Origin: Arthrobacter sp. ES3-54
GTDB lineage: Bacteria > Actinomycetota > Actinomycetes > Actinomycetales > Micrococcaceae
Assembly (NCBI RefSeq): GCF_029504395.1
Contig: NZ_JAQFIF010000003.1
Span: forward strand, 124,001 to 188,000
Direction: 5' to 3'
DNA length: 64,000 nucleotides
In this document: in pieces, positions 27,900 through 37,579 of the stretch
How positions within the stretch are numbered: the stretch's first letter is position 1
Layout: every line of letters starts with the position of its first letter
The notes under the pieces: generated by a model
The model's input: only the letters and a program-made list of their open reading frames with translations
What the model was told of the DNA's origin: nothing
The model's database searches: none
Translations under genes and position numbers: made by a program

Positions 27900-28537
27900 G
27901 TACAACCAAGATCCTGGTCGTAGACAACTACGACAGCTTTGTCTACACCCTGGTCGGCTATCTCCAGGAACTCGGTGCCGAGACCACCGTGGTCCGCAAC
28001 GACGACGTCACGCTCGCCGAGGCGATCGAAATGGCCGAGGCACGGGACGGTGTCCTCATCTCTCCCGGGCCGGGAAATCCCGCCGGGGCCGGCGTCTGCA
28101 TTGAGCTGATCAAATGGTGCGGCAGCCATGACAAGCCCATGCTGGGTGTGTGCCTGGGCCACCAGGCGCTGGCGGAGGCCTACGGCGGAACGGTGACGCA
28201 CGCTCCCGAACTGATGCACGGCAAGACCTCCCTCGTCGAACACCACGGAACCAGCGTGTTTGCCGGGCTGCCGTCTCCGCTCACGGCCACCCGCTACCAT
28301 TCGCTGGCCGCCGTCCGCGAGAGCATCCCGGAGGTCCTGGAGATCACCGCGGAAACGGGCACAGGGGTTGTGATGGGCCTACAGCACCGCACCGCCCCGC
28401 TGTGCGGGGTCCAGTTCCACCCGGAATCTGTCCTGACCGAAGGCGGCTACCAAATGCTGGGCAACTGGCTTGAGTCACTGGGCATGGCCGGCGCCGCTGA
28501 ACGGGCAGCGGACCTGAGCCCGCTAATCAAACACTGA
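27896..28537 (+). CDS. Anthranilate/aminodeoxychorismate synthase component II (glutamine amidotransferase)
   Basis: 213 residues from ATG at 27896. Type-1 glutamine amidotransferase that supplies ammonia to chorismate-utilising partners for tryptophan or folate synthesis. Triad: Cys in MLGVCLGHQALAEAYGG, His and Glu in GVQFHPESVLTEGG; the start ILVVDNYDSFVYTLVGYL is typical of TrpG/PabA. No component I gene is present in the window. The gene beside pknB is conserved (Rv0013 trpG in M. tuberculosis). Whether it serves tryptophan, folate or both cannot be decided. Confidence 0.93.
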   Translation: MSTTKILVVDNYDSFVYTLVGYLQELGAETTVVRNDDVTLAEAIEMAEARDGVLISPGPGNPAGAGVCIELIKWCGSHDKPMLGVCLGHQALAEAYGGTVTHAPELMHGKTSLVEHHGTSVFAGLPSPLTATRYHSLAAVRESIPEVLEITAETGTGVVMGLQHRTAPLCGVQFHPESVLTEGGYQMLGNWLESLGMAGAAERAADLSPLIKH

Positions 28538-28547
28538 CCCGACCGGC

Positions 28548-30524
28548 CTAGGGGAACAGGCCTTCCAAGACCGCGTCCTCCTTGGACGTGGTCTTGGTGG
28601 GCGTCGGCGTCGGCGTGGGCGTGGGCGCCGGCGACGGGGGCGGCGCTGGTGCCTTCGCCACGGTCACGGTGATGGTCTTGCCCTGTTCCACGAGCGAATC
28701 CGCGGCATCGGACTGGCCTGTCACCTTTCCCGGCGCCACTTGGGAATTCTCCACTTCGGTGGCGTTGAGCTTCAGGCCCTGCGCCGTCAGTTTCGCCTCC
28801 GCCTCCGCCCTCGGGAGCCCGATCAGCTGCGGCACAGCCACCTTCCCGGTGGAGACGACGATTTCGACGGCGTCCGCGACGGCCACGATCTGGCCCGGGG
28901 CCGGGTTCGTGGTGATGACGATGCCGACCGGGACCGTGGGATTGTTGGACATCTTGGTGGTGAGGGAGCCCGTCAGTCCCGTCTGGTGCAGGAGATCGCG
29001 CGCCGCCGCCTCCGTCCGGCCGGGCAGGTCCGTGGGGATGGTGATCGCGCTGGGGCCTTCGGAAATGTTGAGGATGATGTCCGAGTTGGCGTCCATGGAA
29101 CTTCCCGATGCCGGCACGGTGCCAATGGCGGTGCCCTTGGGGATGCTCTCGTGCTGCAGCCGTTGGAGCTGTGGCTTGAAGCCGGCGTTGTACAGCCTTT
29201 GCAGGGCTTCTGATTCCGTCAGGGACGTCACCGTGGGAACCAGGACCTTGGTCGCCTGCGGCGGGGCCTGATTCATGATGTTGTACAGCCACAGTCCGCC
29301 CCCGGCCAGTACCAGCAGCGTGAGGACCACCAGCGTGGCGATCCAGGTGCGGCGGCGCGACTTCTGGCGCGGAGAGTGCTCGCGTTCGACCGGCAGCGCC
29401 AGGGGCAGGCTGCCGGTGTCCGCCGTGCCATAGAGTTCGGTGCCTGCGGGCGGCTGCTCGTCGTCGGGCGATTCCTCGGCGGGCCGGAGCCGGCCGCCGG
29501 GGGAATCGTCGAGGAACTTGGCCCCGGTCAGCGAGAACGCTGCCGTGGGCGCCAAGGGATCATGCCGGGGAACGGCGTTGGTGGGGTCGGTGGGGGCCTC
29601 ACTGGCGGCCGGTGCCGTCACCGGAACGCCGCTGCGCGCGGCCCGCAGGGCGCGGCGGAAGGCGGCCGCGTCCTGGAAACGGTCCGCGCGGTTCTTTTGC
29701 AGGGCCTTCATCAACACGCTGTCCAGCGCGGCGGAGACGTCGGGGTTGAGGCTGCTGGCGGGCTCGGGGATCTCCCGAACGTGCTGGTAGGCCACAGAGA
29801 CGGGGCTGTCGCCAATGAACGGCGGCCGGCCGGCCAGCATTTCATAGAGAAGGCAACCTGCGGAGTAGAGATCGCTCCGCGCGTCGACGGTTTCGCCCCG
29901 TGCCTGTTCGGGGGACAGGTACTGGGCTGTGCCCACGACGGCCTGCGTCTGCGTCATGGTGGCCGACGAGTCCGCCATGGCGCGGGCGATCCCGAAGTCC
30001 ATGACCTTGACGCTGTTCGAATCCGGGCAAAACATCACGTTGGCGGGCTTGATATCGCGGTGTACGATTCCGGCCTTGTGACTGTAGTCGAGCGCAGACA
30101 GCACGCCGAGCGTGAAGTCGATCGCCTGATCGATGGTGACATCCTTGGCCCGCACCATGTCGCGGATCGTCTTGCCGGAAACCAATTCCATCACGATGTA
30201 GGGCACCCGGACGCTGTCATTGTGGTCACCGGGGACCGCGTGGTCCCCGGTGTCGAAAACAGCCACGATCGAAGGGTGGTTGAGTGCCGCGACAGCCTGG
30301 GCCTCGCGCTTGAACCGCGCCTGGAACTGTGGATCCCTGGCTAGGTCGGGGCGGAGCAGCTTGACGGCCACGGTGCGTCCCAGCCGGGTATCGACGCCGC
30401 GGAATACGTCCGCCATGCCGCCTCGGCCGATCAGCTCACCCAGCTCATAGCGCCCGCTGAGGACGCGCTGCGTGTTCGCCGGGCGTTCCTCCCTGTGCGA
30501 CGGAGTGCGGGGTGTATTGCTCAT
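28548..30524 (-). CDS. pknB: Serine/threonine protein kinase PknB with PASTA domains
   Basis: 658 residues. Kinase domain at about residues 20-285: glycine loop LIGRGGMADVFRG, catalytic lysine TVAVKLLRPD, HRDIKPANVMF and DFGIARAMADSS. One membrane helix TWIATLVVLTLLVLAGGGLW at about 389-408, then three extracellular PASTA repeats that bind peptidoglycan, ending in a Pro/Thr-rich tail (PTPTPTPTPTKTT). It links wall growth and division signals to phosphorylation of partners, likely FhaA, FhaB and others. Last gene of the cluster and convergent with the amidotransferase gene. Confidence 0.96.
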   Translation of the reverse strand: MSNTPRTPSHREERPANTQRVLSGRYELGELIGRGGMADVFRGVDTRLGRTVAVKLLRPDLARDPQFQARFKREAQAVAALNHPSIVAVFDTGDHAVPGDHNDSVRVPYIVMELVSGKTIRDMVRAKDVTIDQAIDFTLGVLSALDYSHKAGIVHRDIKPANVMFCPDSNSVKVMDFGIARAMADSSATMTQTQAVVGTAQYLSPEQARGETVDARSDLYSAGCLLYEMLAGRPPFIGDSPVSVAYQHVREIPEPASSLNPDVSAALDSVLMKALQKNRADRFQDAAAFRRALRAARSGVPVTAPAASEAPTDPTNAVPRHDPLAPTAAFSLTGAKFLDDSPGGRLRPAEESPDDEQPPAGTELYGTADTGSLPLALPVEREHSPRQKSRRRTWIATLVVLTLLVLAGGGLWLYNIMNQAPPQATKVLVPTVTSLTESEALQRLYNAGFKPQLQRLQHESIPKGTAIGTVPASGSSMDANSDIILNISEGPSAITIPTDLPGRTEAAARDLLHQTGLTGSLTTKMSNNPTVPVGIVITTNPAPGQIVAVADAVEIVVSTGKVAVPQLIGLPRAEAEAKLTAQGLKLNATEVENSQVAPGKVTGQSDAADSLVEQGKTITVTVAKAPAPPPSPAPTPTPTPTPTKTTSKEDAVLEGLFP

Positions 30525-30530
30525 GATTGT

Positions 30531-32369
30531 TTAGGGTCCGGACTTGGTAGGTGAAGGTGTTGAGGCAGTGGCTTCGGCGAGGTGGTAGGTCACGACGCTG
30601 CCGGCGGTCACCTTGGACCCGGAAGGAGGCGACGAGCTCACGAAAGTGCCCGGATCTTCCTTCTTGTTCGTGGGACCGACGTCGGCTCCCTTGGCCCAGC
30701 GGAGCCCGGCATCCTGGATGGCCTGCTGGACCTCAGCCTCGCTTGCGCCTGCCTTGATGGACGGGACGGAAACCATTTCCGGTCCCTTGGAGTAGCTGAC
30801 GGTGATGGTGTCCCCGGGCTGGACCGCACCGGAGGGATCAATGTTCGTGACCGTGCCCGGCGTCGCGTCGTTGACAACCTCGGAGCCGGTGACTTGCAGC
30901 CCCTTGCCAATCAGTTCGTTGCGGACGTCGTTGTACGGCCGCCCCAGATAGGCATCCGGAATCAGGTTGATGGCTGCCGGAGTGGACTGCGTGGGCGTCG
31001 CTGAGCTGGGGGTGGGGGTGGGGGTCTCGGAGGGGGACGCGGACGACGCCGAGGGGGTGGCACTGCTGGGCTTAGCGATGCTGGACGTGGCACCGGTGGT
31101 GGCCGGCGCCTGCGAGGGGAAGAGATTGCCGGCCTGGCTCAGGACCACGCCGGCCAGGACGAACACCACCAGCAGGATCAGCGCAATGAGCGGCCAGGTC
31201 CACGGGCTGCGGCCGCGGCGCTTCGGTTCCTCCTCCGGTTCGTCGTAGTCTTCGTCCTCCTCTTCCTGCACCCAGCTCCGCTCGGCCGCCAGGGCATCGG
31301 CGCGGTTGAGCGCGTTGCGGGCACCGTAGCCGCTGGCGGCGGCAGCACCGGCGGCCAGGCCGGCCGCCGCGCCAGCACCGACCGCGCCAACGACGGGCAG
31401 CGCGGAAGTTGCGGACGTCGATTTGTCCTCCGCGGCGCTGGAGCCAATGACGCTGGTGGCCGCCGTGGGGACGTCGACGGGGGCCGTGATGGGTCCGGTG
31501 GCTGCCTCGAAAAGCAGCATGCCCGGCACAGCCGCGTGTGCGGCGGCGATATCACCGTTGCGGATGGCCTCGGCTGCCTCGGACAGCTTGATGGCGTCGG
31601 CCGGGCGGTTCTTCGGATCCTTTGCCAGCATGGACATCAGCAGGGCGCGGACCGGCCGGGGCAGCGTGTCCGGCAGCGGCGGCGGCGCGTCGTTGACCTG
31701 GGCCAGCGCGATGGCAATCTGGGATTCCCCTGAGAACGGCCGGTGGCCCGTGAGGCACTCGTAGCCGATCACACCAAGGGAGTAGATGTCCGAGGCTCCG
31801 GTGGCTGTCTGCCCCGTGGCCTGTTCCGGTGCCAAGTACTGGGCGGTGCCCATCACCTGGCCGGTCTGGGTCAGCGGAACCTGGTCGGCCAGGCGTGCGA
31901 TGCCGAAGTCGGTGACCTTGACGCGGCCGTCCGGGGTGATGAGCAGGTTCCCCGGCTTGATGTCGCGGTGCACCAGGCCCTGCGCGTGGGCGACGGCCAG
32001 GGCACGAGCCGTCTGCGCCATCATCGAAAGGGTGCGGTCCGGGGAAAGCACCTGTTCGTGCTCGATGATGCTGCTCAGCGGCTGGCCAGGGACCAGTTCC
32101 ATGACCAGGTAGGCCGAGCCTTCCTCCTCGCCGTAATCGAAGACGTTGGCGATGCCCACGTGGTTCAGGAGGGCGGTATGGCGTGCCTCGGCGCGGAAGC
32201 GCTGCAGAAATCCGGGATCACCCGTGTATTCCTCCTTGAGCACCTTGATGGCGACAATGCGGCCAAGGATCAGGTCTTTGGCTTTCCAGACTTCTCCCAT
32301 GCCGCCGATCGCAATGCGCGTGGTCAGCTGGAATCTGCCGCCGAGGGTGATTCCCGAAGTAGGCCTCAC
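30531..32369 (-). CDS. pknA: Serine/threonine protein kinase PknA with PASTA domains
   Basis: 612 residues from GTG. Kinase features: [45 protein letters not shown]. After the kinase is a ~110-residue Ala-rich linker and an acidic [14 protein letters not shown] stretch, then a membrane helix [19 protein letters not shown] (about 393-411), a Ser/Thr/Pro stalk, and two PASTA repeats. M. tuberculosis PknA lacks PASTA domains, so this one may sense wall fragments itself. It overlaps the pbpA stop by 4 nt. Confidence 0.94.
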   Translation of the reverse strand: MRPTSGITLGGRFQLTTRIAIGGMGEVWKAKDLILGRIVAIKVLKEEYTGDPGFLQRFRAEARHTALLNHVGIANVFDYGEEEGSAYLVMELVPGQPLSSIIEHEQVLSPDRTLSMMAQTARALAVAHAQGLVHRDIKPGNLLITPDGRVKVTDFGIARLADQVPLTQTGQVMGTAQYLAPEQATGQTATGASDIYSLGVIGYECLTGHRPFSGESQIAIALAQVNDAPPPLPDTLPRPVRALLMSMLAKDPKNRPADAIKLSEAAEAIRNGDIAAAHAAVPGMLLFEAATGPITAPVDVPTAATSVIGSSAAEDKSTSATSALPVVGAVGAGAAAGLAAGAAAASGYGARNALNRADALAAERSWVQEEEDEDYDEPEEEPKRRGRSPWTWPLIALILLVVFVLAGVVLSQAGNLFPSQAPATTGATSSIAKPSSATPSASSASPSETPTPTPSSATPTQSTPAAINLIPDAYLGRPYNDVRNELIGKGLQVTGSEVVNDATPGTVTNIDPSGAVQPGDTITVSYSKGPEMVSVPSIKAGASEAEVQQAIQDAGLRWAKGADVGPTNKKEDPGTFVSSSPPSGSKVTAGSVVTYHLAEATASTPSPTKSGP

Positions 32370-33823
32370 TTATTCAACACCGCCTCAAAAATCTTCTTCG
32401 CGTTCGGACTGGTTAGGTTTGCGCCAGTGGTGATGTCTACGCCTTCCATGACGATGGTGACAGCCACTTGCGGGTCATTTGCCGGGGCAAACCCGGTAAA
32501 CCATGAGTTGTTCAGGCCGTTGCCGAGTTCCGCGGTACCGGTCTTGCCGGCCACCGGGACTCCGGGCACGGCCGCCCTGCTGGCGATGCCGTCGTCGACG
32601 ACGCTGACCATCCACTCGTTGATCTGCCGCGCGATCTCCGGAGTTGTGGCGGTGCGCAGAGCCTGGGGTTTCGGTTCGTTGATCGCCCGCAGGTCAGGGG
32701 CGCGTACGGCCTTGATCAGGTTCGGCTGCATCTGCACTCCGTCGTTGGCGATCGCCGCCGTCATCGTGTTGATCTGGAGCGGAGTGGCCCGGACGTCGCG
32801 CTGGCCGATCGAGGACTGCGCCAGCCCGGCGTCGTCCAGCGGTTCGCTCGGGAAGAAGCTTGGCGCGTGGTCCAGCTTCAGCTGGTCGCCGAAGTCCTGT
32901 CCGAAGCCGAACTTCTCCGCCTGGTCCCCGATGGCCTTCTGCCCCAGATCCGTGGCGATGCTGGCGAAGGGCGTGTTGCAGGACTGCTGCAGGGAAAACG
33001 CGAACGACGCCGTGGAGCGGGTATAGCAGTTGCCGCCCGCGTAGTTGGGGAGCTTGTAGTCGATGCCGGGGAATGACATCTCCGCCGGGTTGGGCAGAAC
33101 GCTGTCCTTGTTGTACTTGCCCGAGTTCAGCGCCGCGGCCGTGTCAATGAGTTTGAAGACCGAACCGGGTGCCAGCAGCGCCCCGGTGGGGCCGCTGACG
33201 TTCTGGTTCAGGTTGATTCCGGGAACCTTGTTCAGTTCGGTGTAATTTGCCGCTTCGGCTGCCGGATCCTGGGTGGCAATCAGGTTGGGGTCATAGGACG
33301 GTTTGGAGACCATGGCCAGGATCGCGCCGGTCTTCGGGTTGGTGACCACGATCGAACCGCGCTGGCCGTCAGGGATGAGGTCGTAGGCCAGCTTCTGGAT
33401 CTTGGGGTCCAGGGTCAGCTCCACGGACGCGCCCTTGGGCTGGTTGCCGAGGAACAATTGGCCCACCCGGTCCAGGAACTGCTGGTCCGAGCTGCCTGCC
33501 AGCTCGTCGTTCATCGACTTCTCAAGCCCGGTGAGGCCGTAGTTCTTGGAGAAGTATCCGGTGATGCCCGCATAGAGCTCGGGCTGGGAGTAGGTCCGCT
33601 GGAATTTGCAGCTCTCCGTGGCAGGAACAGACTCTGCCACCGGGGTGCCGCCGACAATGATTGCGCCGCGGTCGTTGCAGTAATTCTGCAAGATGGCGCG
33701 CCTGTTCCAAGCATTGGCTTTGAGCTCGTCTGCGCCGACCACCTGCACGTAGCTGAGCGCGCCGAAGACCAGCACGAACATCGCGATGGCGGCGATCCAT
33801 GAATTGCGGATGGCCTGGTTCAC
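32366..33823 (-). CDS. pbpA: Penicillin-binding protein 2 (PbpA), class B transpeptidase
   Basis: 485 residues from GTG at 33823, overlapping the upstream FtsW/RodA gene by 4 nt. It makes peptidoglycan cross-links for growth with its SEDS partner. N-terminal membrane helix [20 protein letters not shown], then a pedestal and the transpeptidase domain: SXXK lysine motif as [17 protein letters not shown] as [13 protein letters not shown] as [13 protein letters not shown]. The length agrees with the M. tuberculosis PbpA. The larger open frame upstream overlaps the neighbouring gene and is not used. Confidence 0.95.
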   Translation of the reverse strand: MNQAIRNSWIAAIAMFVLVFGALSYVQVVGADELKANAWNRRAILQNYCNDRGAIIVGGTPVAESVPATESCKFQRTYSQPELYAGITGYFSKNYGLTGLEKSMNDELAGSSDQQFLDRVGQLFLGNQPKGASVELTLDPKIQKLAYDLIPDGQRGSIVVTNPKTGAILAMVSKPSYDPNLIATQDPAAEAANYTELNKVPGINLNQNVSGPTGALLAPGSVFKLIDTAAALNSGKYNKDSVLPNPAEMSFPGIDYKLPNYAGGNCYTRSTASFAFSLQQSCNTPFASIATDLGQKAIGDQAEKFGFGQDFGDQLKLDHAPSFFPSEPLDDAGLAQSSIGQRDVRATPLQINTMTAAIANDGVQMQPNLIKAVRAPDLRAINEPKPQALRTATTPEIARQINEWMVSVVDDGIASRAAVPGVPVAGKTGTAELGNGLNNSWFTGFAPANDPQVAVTIVMEGVDITTGANLTSPNAKKIFEAVLNK

Positions 33824-35265
33824 AGCTGTTTCACCGCCTCGGTGGGTGCGTCGGGACTGGTTCGGGGATCCGGTGCCGGTTTGGAGGGCAGCACGGGAAA
33901 GTTTTTGCGGATGCCCGGTTCCTGGCCGGGCGGCAGCGGTGTTGTATCCACCGGACCGCGCGCGGTGTGGGAAATCATGAGCAGCAAGCCCACAATGATC
34001 CAGTTCGCCAGGAGTGAGGACCCGCCGGCGGCGAGGAACGGCGTCGTGAGTCCGGTCAGCGGGATGAGGCGCGTGACGCCGCCGATCACCACAAAGCACT
34101 GCAGCGCGATCGCGAAGGAGAGCCCGGTGGCGAGCAGCTTGCCGAACGCGTCGCGGGTGCCCAGTGCGGCGCGGAAGCCCCGCGTGAACAGCAGCAGGTA
34201 CATCAGGACGATAGCGAAGACGCCGATCAGCCCGAGCTCCTCGCCGAATGAGGCGATGATCATGTCACTGTTGGCAAACGGGACCAGGTTGGGCCGGCCC
34301 TGGCCGAGACCGGTGCCCACCAGGCCGCCGTTGGCCATGCCAAACAGGCCTTCGACGATTTGGAGGCTGCCGCCGAACTGCCGGCCGTAGACCTCATCGG
34401 TGAAGGCGTTGAGCCAGCCGTCGATCCGCAGTGCGACGTGTGAGAAGACCCGGGCTGCCACGAAGCCGCCCACCACAATCAGGACCAGACCGATGATCAC
34501 CCAGCTGATGCGGCTCGTGGCGACGTAGATCATCACCAGGAACAGGCCGAAGAACAGGATCGAGGAGCCGAGGTCGCGCTGGAAGACCAGTACGCCGATG
34601 CTCACGAGCCAGGCGGTGATCATGGGGCCCATGTCCTTGAACCGCGGGAACTGCACGGGGCCGATCTTCCGGCCAGCCAGCAGGATCAGGTCCCGGTTCG
34701 AGGACAGGTACCCGGCAAAGAAGATGGCGAGCGTGATCTTGGCAATTTCACCGGGCTGGAAGGTCATGGAACCGATCTTGATCCAGACGCTGGCACCGAG
34801 GACCTCCCCGGCCGAGACGCCGGGAACCAGCGGCAGGATCAGGAGCACAGCGCTGATGGCCAGCGAAATGTAGGTGAAGCGTCGCAGGATCCGGTGGTCC
34901 TTGAGGAACCAGATGACCGCAATCGCGACCGCCATAGCAACCAGTGTCCAGCGCAGCTGGTTGTTGCCGGTGTCTTCGCCCACCCTGTCCAGCCGGTGGA
35001 TCATGGCCAGGCCCAGCCCGTTGAGGGCCACCACAAGCGGAAGTATTACCGGGTCGGCATATTTTGCGCGGATCCGCAGGACCACGTGGAATGCCAGGGC
35101 GGCTGCTGCCAGCAGGCTGGATTGGAACCAGAAATCGGTATCGAACGCTTTTTGCCGGTCTACGCCCACGAGGGCCTGGGCGCCAATACCGACAGCGAGG
35201 GCAAGGACCAGGAGAACCAGCTCCACGTTACGTCGTGGCCTGGGCACGGGGTCGATGGGTGTCAT
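33820..35265 (-). CDS. rodA: SEDS glycosyltransferase, FtsW/RodA/SpoVE family
   Basis: 481 residues from ATG at 35265, overlapping pstP by 4 nt. About ten membrane helices. SEDS signatures: PGEIAKITLAIFFAGYLSS, SDMIIASFGEELGLIGV with the conserved acidic residue, and the C-terminal GVTRLIPLTGLTTPFLAAGGSSLLANWI. These proteins polymerise lipid II glycan strands with a class B PBP; pbpA is directly downstream and coupled. The C-terminal ~50 residues are Pro-rich and cytoplasmic. RodA is preferred over FtsW by cluster position. Confidence 0.94.
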   Translation of the reverse strand: MTPIDPVPRPRRNVELVLLVLALAVGIGAQALVGVDRQKAFDTDFWFQSSLLAAAALAFHVVLRIRAKYADPVILPLVVALNGLGLAMIHRLDRVGEDTGNNQLRWTLVAMAVAIAVIWFLKDHRILRRFTYISLAISAVLLILPLVPGVSAGEVLGASVWIKIGSMTFQPGEIAKITLAIFFAGYLSSNRDLILLAGRKIGPVQFPRFKDMGPMITAWLVSIGVLVFQRDLGSSILFFGLFLVMIYVATSRISWVIIGLVLIVVGGFVAARVFSHVALRIDGWLNAFTDEVYGRQFGGSLQIVEGLFGMANGGLVGTGLGQGRPNLVPFANSDMIIASFGEELGLIGVFAIVLMYLLLFTRGFRAALGTRDAFGKLLATGLSFAIALQCFVVIGGVTRLIPLTGLTTPFLAAGGSSLLANWIIVGLLLMISHTARGPVDTTPLPPGQEPGIRKNFPVLPSKPAPDPRTSPDAPTEAVKQL

Positions 35266-37094
35266 TTGGCCACCTCGCAATTCGTAGTCGGGGTGGCGGA
35301 GGGTGAGGGTTTGGCCGTCCCCGCGGAGGCCGTGGCGCTTGGCGTCGCCGTGGCGCCTGGCTTCGCCGCCCCTGCGGAGGCCGTGGCACTTGGCTTGGCC
35401 GTCCCTGCGGAGGCCGTGGCGCTTGGCTTGGCCGCTGCACCGGGGGTGGCGCCGGCTGCCGTCGCTGTGGGGGACGGGGTGAGGCATTCATCGGCCGGGG
35501 CGGTGGTGCCGGTGCGTTCCAGATTTTTGACGATCCGCTGCGCGTCGTAGAGATCGCGCGCGGGCACTGTCTGCCGCACCCGCTGCTGCGAAAATTCGGG
35601 AAGGTCGGACATCTTGATATCGGTCACCGCTTCGAGGGTGGAAAGCTGGATGGGCCCGAGGCGCTGGGAGACGCCGTTGAAGATGGCTACGTGCTGATCG
35701 TGCTCGCCGATGTAGTAGCGCGTCTGCGTCCAGGCGTAGCCAAGCCACAGTCCGACGGCCAGCAGCGCGACGATCGCGGCGGCAATGGACACCGTGAGCC
35801 ACCGGCGCGGCCGGCCGGTGGCCCTGAAGTCGTCGGCGTCCTCCCGGTCCTGCTCCGACTTGTGCGTGAGGACCGTGGCCGCGCGTCGGGCCACGGTGCG
35901 TCCGGCGATTGACGGAATGGACCCCGATTCCGCTGCTGCGGCGGCGGCCCCGACGAGTTCGTGGGGGCGCATGGAAAGCTCTTCACGAAGGACTTCAGCC
36001 GAGAGGTGTTCGCCCAGGTGCGGGTCGGTGCTGGTCTCTGGTTCCTTGCTCCCGGCATCCTCCTGCGCGGCAGCGGCCGGTGTGCCGTCAGCCGAGGCCC
36101 CAGCAGGGGCAGGGTCGGTGGCCGGCCGGCCCGATGCACGCCCGTCCGCGGCCTGGGCAGCGGACCCGGCATCGTCCTTTTTCCCGGACTCGCCGGCGGA
36201 CTTCGCGGCACCAAACGTGCTGCCGGTCAGCGCTCCGGCTGCCGCGGCGGCCGTCGAGGTCCCGGCGGCCGGCGCGGGCACGACGTCGACGGCGGCGGTC
36301 CGGACGTCATCGCGAGTCGGCTCGGCGATGTCGAGCACCACCACCGTCACGTTGTCCGGGGCGCCCGCCTCCAGCGTCAGTTCAACCAGCAGATCGGCGC
36401 ATTCGTCCAGATCCTTCGTCTCCCGGATCGTGCGCTCCACGACGTGGCCGGCCACATAGTTCAGGCCGTCCGAGCACAGCAGCCAGCGTTCTCCGGCCTG
36501 GACAGCCAAGGTGTCGAGGTCCAGCTCCGGGCTGGCATCGACGTCCCCCAGCACACGCATCAGGACGTTTTTGTGCGGATGCGTCTCGGCCTCTTCCGGG
36601 CGCAGACGGCCCTCGTCGATGAGCCGCTGGACAAAGGTGTGGTCAATGCTGACCTGTTCGAACTCGCCGTCGCGCAGGCGGTAGGCCCGTGAGTCGCCAA
36701 TGTGGGCGAAGTGAAGCTTGCCCTCCGCCAGGAGGAGGGCCGTGACCGTGGTGCCCATTCCGGCGAGCTTGGGATTGATGTGCACCAGCTCGGACAGCAG
36801 GGAGTTGGCCGTCTGGATTTCGTCGGCGAGGACGGTGCCGGCGTCGCCGTCGTAGTCATCATGATCTAGGTGGATCATGTCCAGGACGGTCGCGGCGGAG
36901 GCGACGTCGCCGCCTGCATGGCCACCCATGCCGTCGGCAACCACGGCGAGGTGCCGGCCCACGTAAGCGGAGTCGTCGTTCTTGGCGCGGATGCGGCCGA
37001 CGTCTGAACGCGCGGCGTAGCGCATGATGAGCGGCCGCTTCAGGGGCGTTGTTTTACCTTCGGCCCTGTCTGCGGGGCGATCCGGGGCAGCCAT
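35262..37094 (-). CDS. pstP: PP2C-family serine/threonine phosphatase PstP
   Basis: 610 residues. PP2C domain at about 25-260: AARSDVGRIRAKNDDSAYVG, VVADGMGGHAGGDVAS with two metal-binding aspartates, HIGDSRAYRLRDGEF, LLCSDGLNYV, APDNVTVVVLD. It reverses PknA/PknB phosphorylation. A long Ala/Gly linker with acidic DDAGSA parts follows; one membrane helix LTVSIAAAIVALLAVGLWLG (about 432-451), then an outside domain of ~75 residues and a repeat tail of SATASAGTAKP units. Adjacent to fhaB (2 bp) and overlapping rodA. Confidence 0.95.
   Translation of the reverse strand: MAAPDRPADRAEGKTTPLKRPLIMRYAARSDVGRIRAKNDDSAYVGRHLAVVADGMGGHAGGDVASAATVLDMIHLDHDDYDGDAGTVLADEIQTANSLLSELVHINPKLAGMGTTVTALLLAEGKLHFAHIGDSRAYRLRDGEFEQVSIDHTFVQRLIDEGRLRPEEAETHPHKNVLMRVLGDVDASPELDLDTLAVQAGERWLLCSDGLNYVAGHVVERTIRETKDLDECADLLVELTLEAGAPDNVTVVVLDIAEPTRDDVRTAAVDVVPAPAAGTSTAAAAAGALTGSTFGAAKSAGESGKKDDAGSAAQAADGRASGRPATDPAPAGASADGTPAAAAQEDAGSKEPETSTDPHLGEHLSAEVLREELSMRPHELVGAAAAAAESGSIPSIAGRTVARRAATVLTHKSEQDREDADDFRATGRPRRWLTVSIAAAIVALLAVGLWLGYAWTQTRYYIGEHDQHVAIFNGVSQRLGPIQLSTLEAVTDIKMSDLPEFSQQRVRQTVPARDLYDAQRIVKNLERTGTTAPADECLTPSPTATAAGATPGAAAKPSATASAGTAKPSATASAGAAKPGATATPSATASAGTAKPSPSATPTTNCEVAK
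35311..35440 (-). repeat. Tandem imperfect repeats encoding the PstP tail
   Basis: Units carrying GCGGAGGCCGTGGC(G/A)CTTGG recur three times and code for SATASAGTAKP-like peptides. Copies differ by a few bases. The tract length probably varies between strains through slippage. The tail lies outside the membrane. Confidence 0.7.
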
Positions 37095-37096
37095 GG

Positions 37097-37579
37097 CTAC
37101 GGCCTCAATTCAATGACCGTCTTGCCGATTCTCACGGGGACGCCCAGCTCCACCGGGAGGGCCCGGGTCAGCTGCTGGTCTGCCAGATACGTGCCATTGG
37201 TGGAGCCGAGGTCCTCGATGAACCAGCGGCTGCCTTGCGGGAACAGGCGGGCGTGGCGGCCCGAGGCGTAGTCGTCCTCCAGAACGAGGGTCGCTTCCTG
37301 CGCCCGGCCAAGGAGGATTGGGCTGGCCGCTAGGGGGATAGTGGTGCCCTTGAGCGGTCCCTCGGTCACCACCAGCTGGCGGGCCTGCTGTTTGACGGGG
37401 GCGGGCGCGGGCTCGGCGAGGGCCGGATTCTTGCGCACCTGGCGTGCCGTTGGGGCCCCGGCGGCCGCCTTGCGACCGATCATCAGGTCGCGCCGCATGG
37501 CAGAAACAATGCTGAAGATCAGCACCCAGAGGAGGATAAGGAACCCGAAACGCAGGGCCGTGATGGTCAGTTCGCTCAT
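37097..37579 (-). CDS. fhaB: FHA-domain membrane protein FhaB (FipA)
   Basis: 160 residues. An N-terminal membrane helix, ALRFGFLILLWVLIFSIVSAM, precedes a linker and a C-terminal FHA domain (about 85-155) with LLGRAQEATLVLEDDYASGRHARLF and EDLGSTNGTYL, the phosphothreonine-binding loops. In mycobacteria this protein binds phosphorylated partners such as FtsZ and helps septum assembly. The start overlaps fhaA's stop by 4 nt, and the stop is 2 bp before pstP. Confidence 0.93.
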   Translation of the reverse strand: MSELTITALRFGFLILLWVLIFSIVSAMRRDLMIGRKAAAGAPTARQVRKNPALAEPAPAPVKQQARQLVVTEGPLKGTTIPLAASPILLGRAQEATLVLEDDYASGRHARLFPQGSRWFIEDLGSTNGTYLADQQLTRALPVELGVPVRIGKTVIELRP

